From positions 1 through 64,000 of the forward strand of contig JAIUMV010000018.1 of assembly GCA_022565395.1 (NCBI GenBank): DNA of 64,000 bases. Reading direction: 5' to 3'. The DNA comes from Marinobacter sp. GTDB taxonomy: Bacteria > Pseudomonadota > Gammaproteobacteria > Pseudomonadales > Oleiphilaceae. This document shows, piece by piece, positions 7,595 through 14,845 of the stretch (position 1 is its first letter; each line of letters starts with the position of its first letter). A program made the position numbers and the translations under genes. The notes beneath the pieces were generated by a model. It was not told where the DNA came from. It made no database searches and saw nothing but the letters and a program-made list of their open reading frames with translations.

Positions 7595-8539
7595 ATGCGT
7601 CGTGTCGTGTTTGATCGATTTGGTGAAGCCGAAGTGTTACAGGTGGTGGCGTCGGAACAGCCCGCGCCTGGCACGGGCCAGGTGTTGATCGCTGTAGCTG
7701 GTGCGGGCCTCAATCCCATTGACTGGAAAACCCGCAAAGGTCTTGGCTTTGTCGCGCAGGAAATTGCTGACCGGCTGCCCTGGAGTCCGGGCTTTGAACT
7801 GGCCGGTACCGTGATGGCGGTGGGCGAGGGCGTGACTACCCTGGCGGTGGGTGACCGGGTCATGGGTATGACGGGTCTGCCGGATGGCGGCGGCGCCTAC
7901 GCGGAACAGGCCCTGGCGATGGCAGATGAACTGGTCATCGTGCCGGAGGAGCTGGACCTGGTCTCGGCCGGTGGGCTGCCGGTCGCCGCTCTGACCGCGT
8001 GGCAAGCCCTGTTCGAAGTGGCAGAGCTGGAGCCCGGCCACAAGGTGCTGATTCATGCCGGGGCCGGCGGGGTGGGGCATTTTGCGGTTCAGTTTGCACG
8101 CATTCATGGCGCTCACGTGATTGCCACCGCCTCAGCCGGCAATGCGGATTTTCTGGCTGAGTTGGGTGTTCACGAGGTCATTGATTACAACGAGGTGGAC
8201 TTTATTGACGAGTGCTACGGCCTGGATGTGGTGCTCGACCTGGTAGGGGGTGATACCGGTCGCCGCTCACTGCATACCCTCAGTGAACACGGGGTGCTGG
8301 TGACCGTGCCTACCCTCACCGCCGATGCCATCATAACGGAAGCCGAAACCCTCGGGCTGCGAGCCCACGGCATGATGGTGCGCCCGGATGTGTTCCATCT
8401 GGAAGAAATTCTTGAGCTGGTGGAAGACGGCGACCTGCGGGTACACGTATCCGATACCTACAGTCTTGATGAGGTGGTTGCGGCCCATCGCCAGCTGGAA
8501 ACAGGTCATGTCCGCGGTAAGCTGGTGCTGACGCCCTGA
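7595..8539 (+). CDS. Zinc-independent medium-chain NADPH:quinone reductase-like protein
   Basis: The 314-residue protein has the GroES-like N-terminal fold (GAGLNPIDWKTRKG, GFELAGTV) and a Rossmann domain with HAGAGGVGHFAVQFARIHGA at about residues 150-169. It lacks the Cys/His set of zinc alcohol dehydrogenases, so it belongs to the quinone oxidoreductase (QOR/zeta-crystallin) branch, which reduces quinones or enones with NADPH. CAGGAGG stands before the ATG. It converges on tcdA with a nine-base gap. Confidence 0.85.
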   Translation: MRRVVFDRFGEAEVLQVVASEQPAPGTGQVLIAVAGAGLNPIDWKTRKGLGFVAQEIADRLPWSPGFELAGTVMAVGEGVTTLAVGDRVMGMTGLPDGGGAYAEQALAMADELVIVPEELDLVSAGGLPVAALTAWQALFEVAELEPGHKVLIHAGAGGVGHFAVQFARIHGAHVIATASAGNADFLAELGVHEVIDYNEVDFIDECYGLDVVLDLVGGDTGRRSLHTLSEHGVLVTVPTLTADAIITEAETLGLRAHGMMVRPDVFHLEEILELVEDGDLRVHVSDTYSLDEVVAAHRQLETGHVRGKLVLTP

Positions 8540-8548
8540 GCGGGACTT

Positions 8549-9358
8549 TTAGTCAGACGCTTTAGCGCTGGCAGCTTTCTGGGCCAGCCGGTTCAGCAGC
8601 CGGCTGGCCGCCACCAGCCCAAAGGTGCCGGTCACCGGGCTGGCTGCGCCGAAGCCTGAGGCGCAATCCAGCCGTACCGGCCCCTCTGTTGCGGGCTTCT
8701 GCAGGCAAACGCCGCCCTCGCCGTCGGGGTAGGTGAGCTGCTCGGTGGAAAAAACTGCCTCCACACCAAAACGTCTTTTCGGATTACGCGAGAAATTGTA
8801 CTCCCGTCGCAACAGATTGCGGACTTTCGCCAGCAGCGGGTCCTGGGTGGTACGGCTGAGGTCGCTGACCTGAATCTGGGTCGGGTCCATTTGCCCGCCC
8901 GCGCCACCCGCCACTACCAGGGGGATCTTTCGGCGTTTGCAGTGGGCAATCAGTGCCGCCTTGGGTTTGACGCTGTCGATGGCATCCACAACGCCGGCCA
9001 GCCCGTCCGGTAGCAGCTCGGCAACGTTGCCGGTGGTCAGAAAGCCAAAGTGCACATGAATGCGGGCCTGGGGATTGATGGCGCGCAGGCGCTCCGCCAT
9101 GGCATCCGTCTTGGTGCGTCCGTACTCGCCCTGTAAGGCGTGTAACTGGCGATTGGTGTTGGAGACGCAGATATCGTCCATGTCGATCAGGGTCAGCTCG
9201 CCAATGCCTGAGCGGGCCAGAGCCTCCGCTGCCCAGCTGCCAACCCCGCCCAGCCCCACCACTACCATATGGGCGTCACGAAAGGCTGCCAGCGCCGGCC
9301 GACCATACAGCCGCTCTATACCGCCAAACCGGAAACTGTAGTCATCGGGACTGCTCAT
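8549..9358 (-). CDS. tcdA: tRNA threonylcarbamoyladenosine dehydratase
   Basis: The product is an E1/MoeB-like enzyme of 269 residues that cyclises t6A37 to ct6A in tRNAs, using ATP. Seen: RFGGIERLYG at the start, the nucleotide-binding VVGLGGVGSWAAEALARSGI, LTLIDMDDICVSNTNRQLHA, and CKRRKIPLVVAGGAGGQMDP. The C-terminal membrane-anchor region of E. coli TcdA is partly present as a hydrophobic stretch (GTFGLVAASRLL). The ATG at 9358 (CAGG eight bases upstream) is preferred over 9391, which adds eleven unlike residues. It stands alone, converging with the MDR gene. Confidence 0.9.
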   Translation of the reverse strand: MSSPDDYSFRFGGIERLYGRPALAAFRDAHMVVVGLGGVGSWAAEALARSGIGELTLIDMDDICVSNTNRQLHALQGEYGRTKTDAMAERLRAINPQARIHVHFGFLTTGNVAELLPDGLAGVVDAIDSVKPKAALIAHCKRRKIPLVVAGGAGGQMDPTQIQVSDLSRTTQDPLLAKVRNLLRREYNFSRNPKRRFGVEAVFSTEQLTYPDGEGGVCLQKPATEGPVRLDCASGFGAASPVTGTFGLVAASRLLNRLAQKAASAKASD

Positions 9359-9459
9359 GCCAGACCTGCTGTTAGTGGATTCAGGGGGCATTCTAACGGA
9401 TTGTCCGGGCGCTGCGCAGGCTGGTGATTGCCTAAACTCGGGTGGTGCGGTTGAGGGGC

Positions 9460-9486
9460 AAAAAAAAGCCCCGCAGAGCGGGGCTT
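9460..9486 (-). terminator. Rho-independent terminator of the acyl-CoA dehydrogenase gene
   Basis: On the minus strand a 7-bp GC stem (GCCCCGC/GCGGGGC) with a TCT loop, extended by AA/TT, is followed by eight Ts. It is oriented for the dehydrogenase gene that ends at 9620. Confidence 0.9.
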
Positions 9487-9498
9487 AACAAGCAAGGT

Positions 9499-9604
9499 GA
9501 TCACCCCTGTGGGGAGGTGATCGGACTAGTTCAGAGACACTAATCAACACCTGCTATTCTCCAGAATTTGACGGATATCAGAAGGTCAGAAGCTGACATC
9601 CGTC
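9499..9604 (-). repeat. Two further stem-loops in the dehydrogenase 3' leader-out region
   Basis: Between the dehydrogenase stop and its terminator are two more inverted repeats. GACGGATATCAG (9570-9581) pairs with CTGACATCCGTC (9593-9604) with one mismatch. GATCACC (9499-9505) pairs with GGTGATC (9516-9522). With the terminator this makes three hairpins in about 145 bases of 3' untranslated RNA. Confidence 0.5.
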
Positions 9605-9619
9605 GGTCATTTCCGGACA

Positions 9620-11395
9620 TCAGGCTGCCCAGTGGTCATCCCCGAAGGCCATCAGGCTATCTTTGCCACTGGTAATATCTTTCATCAGCCAGTCTGCTTC
9701 CGGCAGCAGCTTGTCGAAATAGTACTGGGCGGATGCCACCTTGGCTTGCAGGAAGGTGGTGTTGCCTTCACCTTTGTCGAGCTGCTGCTGGGCGACGCCT
9801 GCCATCCGGGACCACAGGTAACCAATCATCGTCAGGGCCATCAGGCGCAGGTATGGGGTGGCAGCGGCGCCCGCCTGCTCGGGATCTTTCGGCGCGTTGG
9901 TGGCCAGCCACAGGGTTGCCTGCTCCAGCTGCTTAAGAGCGCCCTTAACCGCTTCACGATGGGGTGCGTCCTGATGCTCCTTGAGGTAACCGGTGATGAC
10001 GCCAAACAGGTTACGGACCAACTGACCCCCTTTGAGGGACAGTTTGCGACCTACCAGATCCAGTGCCTGAATGCCGTTGGTGCCTTCATAAATGCGGGCA
10101 ATACGGCCATCACGTACCAGCTGCTCCAGCGGCCAGTCCTGGGTGAATCCGGAGCCGCCCAGCACCTGCTGGCCCCAGTTGGCGTTGTTATAGCCTTCGT
10201 CGGTAAGAAACGCTTTAACCACCGGGGTCAGGATCTGTACCAGGTCGTCAGCCGCTTCCCGCGCAGCCGCATCCGGATGTGCTTTGGAAATATCCAGCTG
10301 GTGACCGGTAAACAGGGCCAGCGCGCGCATGCCTTCGTTCAGCACTTTCTGACGCATCAGCATACGGCGTACATCCGGGTGCACGATGATGGGGTCAGCC
10401 GGTCCATCAGGGTTCTTCGGGCCAGACAGGGAGCGGCTCTGCAGACGCTCACGGGCGAACCCTAGGCTTTCCTGATAGGCCATTTCTGCCAGGCCCAGGC
10501 CCTGCATGCCTACCATCAGGCGCGCTTCGTTCATCATGGTAAACATGGCGCGCATACCGTCGTTGGGCTCGCCCACCAGCCAGCCTTTGGCGCCTTCAAA
10601 GTTCATCACACAGGTAGCAGAGCCCTTGATGCCCATTTTGTGCTCAAGGCCGCCACAGAAGGCCGGGTTGCGCTCGCCGGTATCCGGCAGGAACTTGGGC
10701 ACGATGAAGAGGGATATCCCCTTCGTGGTGTTGGGTGCGCCCGGCAGTTTGGCCAGCACCAGGTGTACGATGTTGTCTACCAGGTCATGCTCGCCACCGG
10801 TAATCCAGATCTTGGTCCCCTCGATGGCGTAGCTGCCATCGTCGTTGGGCGTGGCTTTTGTACGAATCAGGCCCAGGTCAGTACCGCAGTGAGGTTCGGT
10901 CAGACACATGGTGCCGGTCCACTGGCCGCTGATCAGCTTTTCCAGATAAATGTCTTTCAGTGCGTCGGAGCCGTGCTCATAGAGTGCGCTGATGGCGCCG
11001 TGGGTCAGCCCCGGGTACATGCCCAGTGACATATTGGTGGAGCACACCATCTCGTCCACCACAAACTTCAGGGTGTGTGGCAGACCCTGGCCACCATAGG
11101 CGAGGGGGGCGTCCAGCGCAGTCCAGCCGCCGGCTACGAAGGTGTCGTACGCCTGTTTGAAGCCGTCTGGTGTCTTTACTGTTTTGGTTTCTGGGTCGTA
11201 CTGGCAACCCTGCTGATCGCCCACCTTGTTGGTAGGCTGAATCACGGTGGCCGCCAGTTTGCCCGCCTCTTCAATCACCGCGGTGATCAGGTCAGGGGTG
11301 GCGTCGGCGTATTTCTCAAGCTCGTGGAGCTTATCCAGCCCTAACACATCAAACAGCAGAAACTGAATATCGTTGCTCGGTGCCTGATATTGCAT
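9620..11395 (-). CDS. Acyl-CoA dehydrogenase (FAD), long form with C-terminal extra domain
   Basis: The 591-residue flavoenzyme would oxidise an acyl-CoA to the trans-2-enoyl-CoA in beta-oxidation. The body has CLTEPHCGTDLGLIRTKA at about 165-182, GTKIWITGGEHD, and the catalytic-Glu region RIYEGTNGIQALDLVGRK near 435. The N-terminal 40 residues and the long C-terminal helical extension match the DmdC/PA0506-type dehydrogenases of about 590-600 residues, not short 380-residue forms. An 18-bp palindrome lies upstream (11459-11476), and an SDR gene is divergent. Chain-length preference cannot be read directly. Confidence 0.9.
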   Translation of the reverse strand: MQYQAPSNDIQFLLFDVLGLDKLHELEKYADATPDLITAVIEEAGKLAATVIQPTNKVGDQQGCQYDPETKTVKTPDGFKQAYDTFVAGGWTALDAPLAYGGQGLPHTLKFVVDEMVCSTNMSLGMYPGLTHGAISALYEHGSDALKDIYLEKLISGQWTGTMCLTEPHCGTDLGLIRTKATPNDDGSYAIEGTKIWITGGEHDLVDNIVHLVLAKLPGAPNTTKGISLFIVPKFLPDTGERNPAFCGGLEHKMGIKGSATCVMNFEGAKGWLVGEPNDGMRAMFTMMNEARLMVGMQGLGLAEMAYQESLGFARERLQSRSLSGPKNPDGPADPIIVHPDVRRMLMRQKVLNEGMRALALFTGHQLDISKAHPDAAAREAADDLVQILTPVVKAFLTDEGYNNANWGQQVLGGSGFTQDWPLEQLVRDGRIARIYEGTNGIQALDLVGRKLSLKGGQLVRNLFGVITGYLKEHQDAPHREAVKGALKQLEQATLWLATNAPKDPEQAGAAATPYLRLMALTMIGYLWSRMAGVAQQQLDKGEGNTTFLQAKVASAQYYFDKLLPEADWLMKDITSGKDSLMAFGDDHWAA

Positions 11396-11458
11396 AGCGC
11401 TCTCTCTCTTGGTGGTTGTCGCACAGGATCATGGGCGTCACTGCGCTTGATAGTACTG

Positions 11459-11476
11459 TTCATACGCGCGTTTGAA
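11459..11476. promoter_or_regulatory. 18-bp near-perfect palindrome between divergent genes (operator candidate)
   Basis: TTCATACGCGCGTTTGAA reads the same on both strands except for one A/T pair (positions 5 and 14). It lies 63 bases before the acyl-CoA dehydrogenase ATG and 68 bases before the SDR ATG. Its length and symmetry fit a TetR-type operator controlling both genes. No regulator gene is adjacent, so the binding protein is unknown. Confidence 0.5.
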
Positions 11477-11544
11477 TTTGTTGGTTCACTGACGACAGTC
11501 TGATTTTTCTCATGGTCGTATCTCCATATACAAGAGGAGCACAG

Positions 11545-12270
11545 ATGATGAAAAATGTAGTGATTGCGGGTGTATCCGGTGCTATCGGTGAGGCATTGGC
11601 CGACACACTGAGTCAGCGGACCGGGGTGCGTGTGTGGGGGCTGTGCCGACGCCCCGAGCAAGTCCATAGCGAGAGCCTTGAGGGTGTGATGCGTTGGGAT
11701 GCCCTGGAGGACGCTGGTCGCTGGCAAGCGGGCCTGACGGCATTGCTGCCCGCAGAGGTGGCTGTGGATACGGTAATTTATGCGGCTGGTGTGCTGCAGC
11801 ATGGTGAGCTGGTGGCGGAGAAGCGGCTGGAGGATCTGGAGCAGCAAGCTCTAATGCAGGCCTTTCAGGTTAACGCGGCTGCTTTTCCGTTGCTGATCAA
11901 AGCCCTGTCGCCCTGGCTGCGGCATCGCCAGTTCAAGCGCTTAGTGGCGGTGTCGGCCAAGGTCGGTGCGATTGGGGATAATCACTTGGGTGGCTGGTAC
12001 AGCTACCGTGCCTCCAAAGCAGCGCTGAACATGCTGGTGAAAAATCTGGCGGTGGAGCTGCCCCGCCGTCACAGCCCTGTTGCCTGTGTTGCGGTGCACC
12101 CCGGGACCACTTTGAGCCCATTAAGCGAACCCTTTGCTGCGTCACTGGCGCGTCTTGACCCTTGCTCGCCCGCGGTTACCGCTGAACGGCTGACGTCTCT
12201 GCTGGACGACCTGACCGAGCAGCACAATGGTTCTTTTCTGAACTGGAATGGCAATACCTTGCCTTGGTAG
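11545..12270 (+). CDS. Short-chain dehydrogenase/reductase (C-factor/YciK-like)
   Basis: The 241-residue protein starts with a Rossmann motif, VVIAGVSGAIGEALA, has YAAGVLQHGEL in the substrate-binding area, and YSYRASKAALNMLVKNLAVE with the catalytic Tyr and Lys (YxxxK) at about 163-167. GAGGAG sits six bases before ATG 11545; a second in-frame ATG follows immediately. The sequence looks most like the C-factor group of SDRs. Its substrate is unknown. It is divergent from the acyl-CoA dehydrogenase and convergent with the ChrR gene. Confidence 0.8.
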   Translation: MMKNVVIAGVSGAIGEALADTLSQRTGVRVWGLCRRPEQVHSESLEGVMRWDALEDAGRWQAGLTALLPAEVAVDTVIYAAGVLQHGELVAEKRLEDLEQQALMQAFQVNAAAFPLLIKALSPWLRHRQFKRLVAVSAKVGAIGDNHLGGWYSYRASKAALNMLVKNLAVELPRRHSPVACVAVHPGTTLSPLSEPFAASLARLDPCSPAVTAERLTSLLDDLTEQHNGSFLNWNGNTLPW

Positions 12271-12277
12271 CCTGGTC

Positions 12278-12304
12278 CGGGCGGGGGTTAGCCCCTGACG
12301 CCCG
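12278..12304. terminator. GC-rich hairpin between SDR and chrR
   Basis: CGGGCG GGGG TTAG CCCC, then a three-base bulge, then CGCCCG. It stands between two converging genes but has no T-run, so it is at best a weak or Rho-assisted terminator. Confidence 0.35.
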
Positions 12305-12306
12305 TG

Positions 12307-12951
12307 TCAGCGAATCAGGGGGTTGAGCAGGCGAGTCAGGCGGCCGGTGAGCTTCAGCGGGGCGCTCAGCACCGAGAGGGTGATGCAATCATCGTCATGG
12401 GTGGCGATGGGCTTATGCGTGTCTTCTTCACCCATCACAATAAAGTCCCACTGTTTGAACAGGCCCTTGTTATCGGTGTAAGCGCCTTGCAGCACCACCG
12501 TGGTTTCAGTGCCGCGATGGGTATGGGCCGGCGCCTTGCCACCCGGGGTCAGCTTTTGTAGCACGACCCGCTCTGGCTGGCCGGGGAAATGATCGGTAAT
12601 ATCCAGCACACTGACGTCGCCCAATTGGCGTTTCCAGGGCAGGTTGGCCAGATCCTCGCCTAGCAGCTTTCGCAAAGGATCGCGATGGCCACGGAGGGCA
12701 ACCTCTATCGGGTCCTGTTGGGCGGGTTCGTCTTCAATCCGGGTCAGCAGGCGGTCAAACAAACTGTCATCGACGCTAACCTTAGGCCTGGACTCCATCA
12801 TCACCGCGCCCAGGCTGTCCAGCATATCAACCCGGCTGCGGCAGTAAGGACATTGCTCAAGATGCAGACGGACACAAAGCGCATGAGGCTCCGACAGGTT
12901 GCCTGCGCTGTACTCCATCAGTATGAAGCTGTCAGGATGATGCTGCGTCAT
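12307..12951 (-). CDS. chrR: ChrR-type anti-sigma factor (zinc ZAS domain plus cupin)
   Basis: The 214-residue protein carries the zinc-binding anti-sigma motif Hx25HxxxCxxC exactly: His4, His30, Cys34 and Cys37 (HLEQCPYC). The C-terminal half is a cupin with APAHTHRGTETT and a later EDTH, the same His/His/Glu/His set as in Rhodobacter ChrR. ChrR holds its ECF sigma factor inactive and lets it go under singlet oxygen or organic peroxides. The gene begins four bases inside the end of the sigma gene (ATGA), the standard coupled layout. Confidence 0.88.
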   Translation of the reverse strand: MTQHHPDSFILMEYSAGNLSEPHALCVRLHLEQCPYCRSRVDMLDSLGAVMMESRPKVSVDDSLFDRLLTRIEDEPAQQDPIEVALRGHRDPLRKLLGEDLANLPWKRQLGDVSVLDITDHFPGQPERVVLQKLTPGGKAPAHTHRGTETTVVLQGAYTDNKGLFKQWDFIVMGEEDTHKPIATHDDDCITLSVLSAPLKLTGRLTRLLNPLIR

Positions 12952-13547
12952 ACGTTTTCGTCCTGCAAAATCACTTTCAGTTTGTTCAAAGCCAGGCGTA
13001 CCCGGCTCTTGACGGTACCAAGCGGAATGTTCAGCTCATCGGCTACTGCCTGATGAGATTTATGTTCCATGTAGACCTTGGCGATCACCGTAACTTGTTC
13101 TTCCGGGAGGTGCTTAAGGGAATCACGAATGCGCCGCTCGGATACCAGCCGGTGCAGGGCCGTTACCGGTTCTTCCTCGTTTTCGCCGGGAATCTGCCAG
13201 AGATCCTCGGTTTCCACCGAAATTTCCGCACTGGTACGCTGCATCTTCCGCAACATATCAATCCGCTGATTACGGGCAATGGTAAAAATCCAGGTGGACG
13301 CTGCGGCTTTGCGCCAGTCGTACAGGCTTGATTTGCGCCAGATAGACACAAACACTTCCTGCACCAGCTCTTCCGCGTGACTGGCGATACCGTTGGCGAT
13401 GGCATAGTACTTGATCTGGGGCGCAAAATGCTCAAATAGCAAGCGATATGCTTCCCGATCCTGGTGTTTGCCCACGCGTTCGAGCTTGACACCCCAGGGA
13501 TCACGGTGCCCTTCACTACGGGTTGTGGTTTGCTCCAGTGTACTCAC
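12948..13547 (-). CDS. rpoE: ECF RNA polymerase sigma factor, ECF11/RpoE–ChrR type
   Basis: The product has sigma region 2 at about 25-95 (LVQEVFVSIWRKSSLY, TWIFTIARNQRIDMLRK) and region 4 at about 130-190 (LPEEQVTVIAKVYMEHKSHQ, IPLGTVKSRVRLALNKLK). I choose GTG 13547 (199 residues) because AAGGAG lies six bases before it; the ATG at 13595 lacks a ribosome site. Partnership with the ChrR anti-sigma gene places it in the group that responds to singlet oxygen. A promoter with TGATC and CGTAAA lies upstream. Genes it controls elsewhere are not in view. Confidence 0.88.
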   Translation of the reverse strand: MSTLEQTTTRSEGHRDPWGVKLERVGKHQDREAYRLLFEHFAPQIKYYAIANGIASHAEELVQEVFVSIWRKSSLYDWRKAAASTWIFTIARNQRIDMLRKMQRTSAEISVETEDLWQIPGENEEEPVTALHRLVSERRIRDSLKHLPEEQVTVIAKVYMEHKSHQAVADELNIPLGTVKSRVRLALNKLKVILQDENV

Positions 13548-13630
13548 TGGGCGCTCCTTGGATTGATGCTTGCGTGTTTCCACAGATCTCATCATTGTAG
13601 GTACTCGCCGGTACTTTGTCAGTGAGAGCT

Positions 13631-13658
13631 TTTACGAGCGGAGCAGATTTGCAGATCA
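13631..13658 (-). promoter_or_regulatory. Candidate ECF11 (RpoE/ChrR) autoregulatory promoter
   Basis: Reading the minus strand, TGATC (13658-13654), 17 bases, then CGTAAA (13636-13631). This resembles the TGATC / CGTA-type sites reported for sigma factors of the ChrR group. It lies 84 bases before the chosen GTG start. The match is by eye and from memory of the consensus. Confidence 0.45.
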
Positions 13659-13764
13659 CTCCGGGTTGCAACTTTGTCGTGAATTTCCCGTCGGGCGGGT
13701 GATTGTGGCGCGGGGCATAAGCGGCTAGTCTGGAGCCTGATGTAGTACGGTGCTGCGGCAGACT

Positions 13765-14808
13765 ATGAACACGCAACTAGACATGGATATACCGGCGATA
13801 CGGGCGCATTACGCTGACATCCTCTGCCAGTTGACGGAGGAGCGTGGTGTACCCAGAGCGGCGCTGTTGCGGGCTGCTGGTGTGCCGGAGGATGCGTTAC
13901 GCAGCCCGGACAGCCTGCTGACGCTGAGCCAGTTCATGCGGGTTGTGCGCCAGGCACTTGCGCTGACGGGTGATAGCGGGCTGGGGCTGGAGCTGGGGCA
14001 CCGACTCAAGTTCACCACCCACGGATCGCTGGCGCAGGCTGCCATCAGCAGCGACACCATTGGTGAGGGCCTGTCGGTCTTTATCAAGTATTACCGCATT
14101 CGCTTTGCCTATATGGATATGCGCTTCTTTCTGGAAGACGATGATGCCGTCATTCAGGTGGATGTGCAGCCGGACCTGCAGGACCTTCAGCATTTCAATG
14201 TAGAGGTGTTGATAGGCTCGTTGATGGATGTTGCCTTCCTGCTGTTTGGCACACGCCTGTTGGAAGGCGGCTGTTGCCGGCTGGCCTACCCCCCGCCACC
14301 CCATGCCCAGGCTTACCGTGATCTGTTTGGCGATCGGGTGGAATTCAATGCCGCAGCCAGCCAGTTGCGTTTTCGCAAAACTTATCTGGGCCTGGAACTG
14401 GCATTGTCGAACCCGGTGGCCCGGCGTATGGCGGAGGTTGAATGTGAAGCGGAGCTGCGCCGGCTGGCAGCGCTGGAAGGCACCGCCAGTAAAGTGCGGG
14501 CGATTCTGTTGGCGGTGGGCGACGGCCGCCTGCCGGGGCTGGAGCTGGTGGCTGAACGCATGCATGTGTCTGCCCGCACCCTGCGCCGCCAGCTCAGTAA
14601 TGAACAAACCAGCTTCCAGCTGATTCTGGATACTGTTCGCAGCGAGCGGGCCCGCAAGCTGCTGGCCGAGACCCAGCGTGGCATTGACGACATTGCCTAT
14701 CAGTTGGGCTACAGCGACCCTTCCAATTTCGGGCGTGCCTTCCGCAAGTGGGAGGGCATGTCACCGACCGCCTTCCGTGAGCGCCAGCAGGGAACCACCG
14801 AGAGTTAG
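13765..14808 (+). CDS. AraC-family transcriptional regulator (arabinose-binding-like N-terminus)
   Basis: The 347-residue regulator has an N-terminal effector-binding domain (TLSQFMRVVRQALALTGDSG, GLGLELGHRLKFTTHGSLA) and a C-terminal helix-turn-helix pair with LVAERMHVSARTLRRQLSNE and IAYQLGYSDPSNFGRAFRKW. It is similar in plan to the AraC protein at 2678-3745 but is not a close copy. No good ribosome site is seen before ATG 13765 or ATG 13783, so the exact start is uncertain. It converges on speA and has no obvious target beside it. Confidence 0.8.
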   Translation: MNTQLDMDIPAIRAHYADILCQLTEERGVPRAALLRAAGVPEDALRSPDSLLTLSQFMRVVRQALALTGDSGLGLELGHRLKFTTHGSLAQAAISSDTIGEGLSVFIKYYRIRFAYMDMRFFLEDDDAVIQVDVQPDLQDLQHFNVEVLIGSLMDVAFLLFGTRLLEGGCCRLAYPPPPHAQAYRDLFGDRVEFNAAASQLRFRKTYLGLELALSNPVARRMAEVECEAELRRLAALEGTASKVRAILLAVGDGRLPGLELVAERMHVSARTLRRQLSNEQTSFQLILDTVRSERARKLLAETQRGIDDIAYQLGYSDPSNFGRAFRKWEGMSPTAFRERQQGTTES

Positions 14809-14814
14809 CGGCTC

Positions 14815-14838
14815 GCCAGCCCCCCTTGGGAGGCTGGC
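14815..14838. terminator. Hairpin between converging AraC and speA genes
   Basis: GCCAGCC (14815-14821) pairs with GGCTGGC (14832-14838) around a C-rich loop. There is no T-run in either direction, so termination is only a guess from its place between convergent genes. Confidence 0.4.
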
Positions 14839-14845
14839 CCAGACC

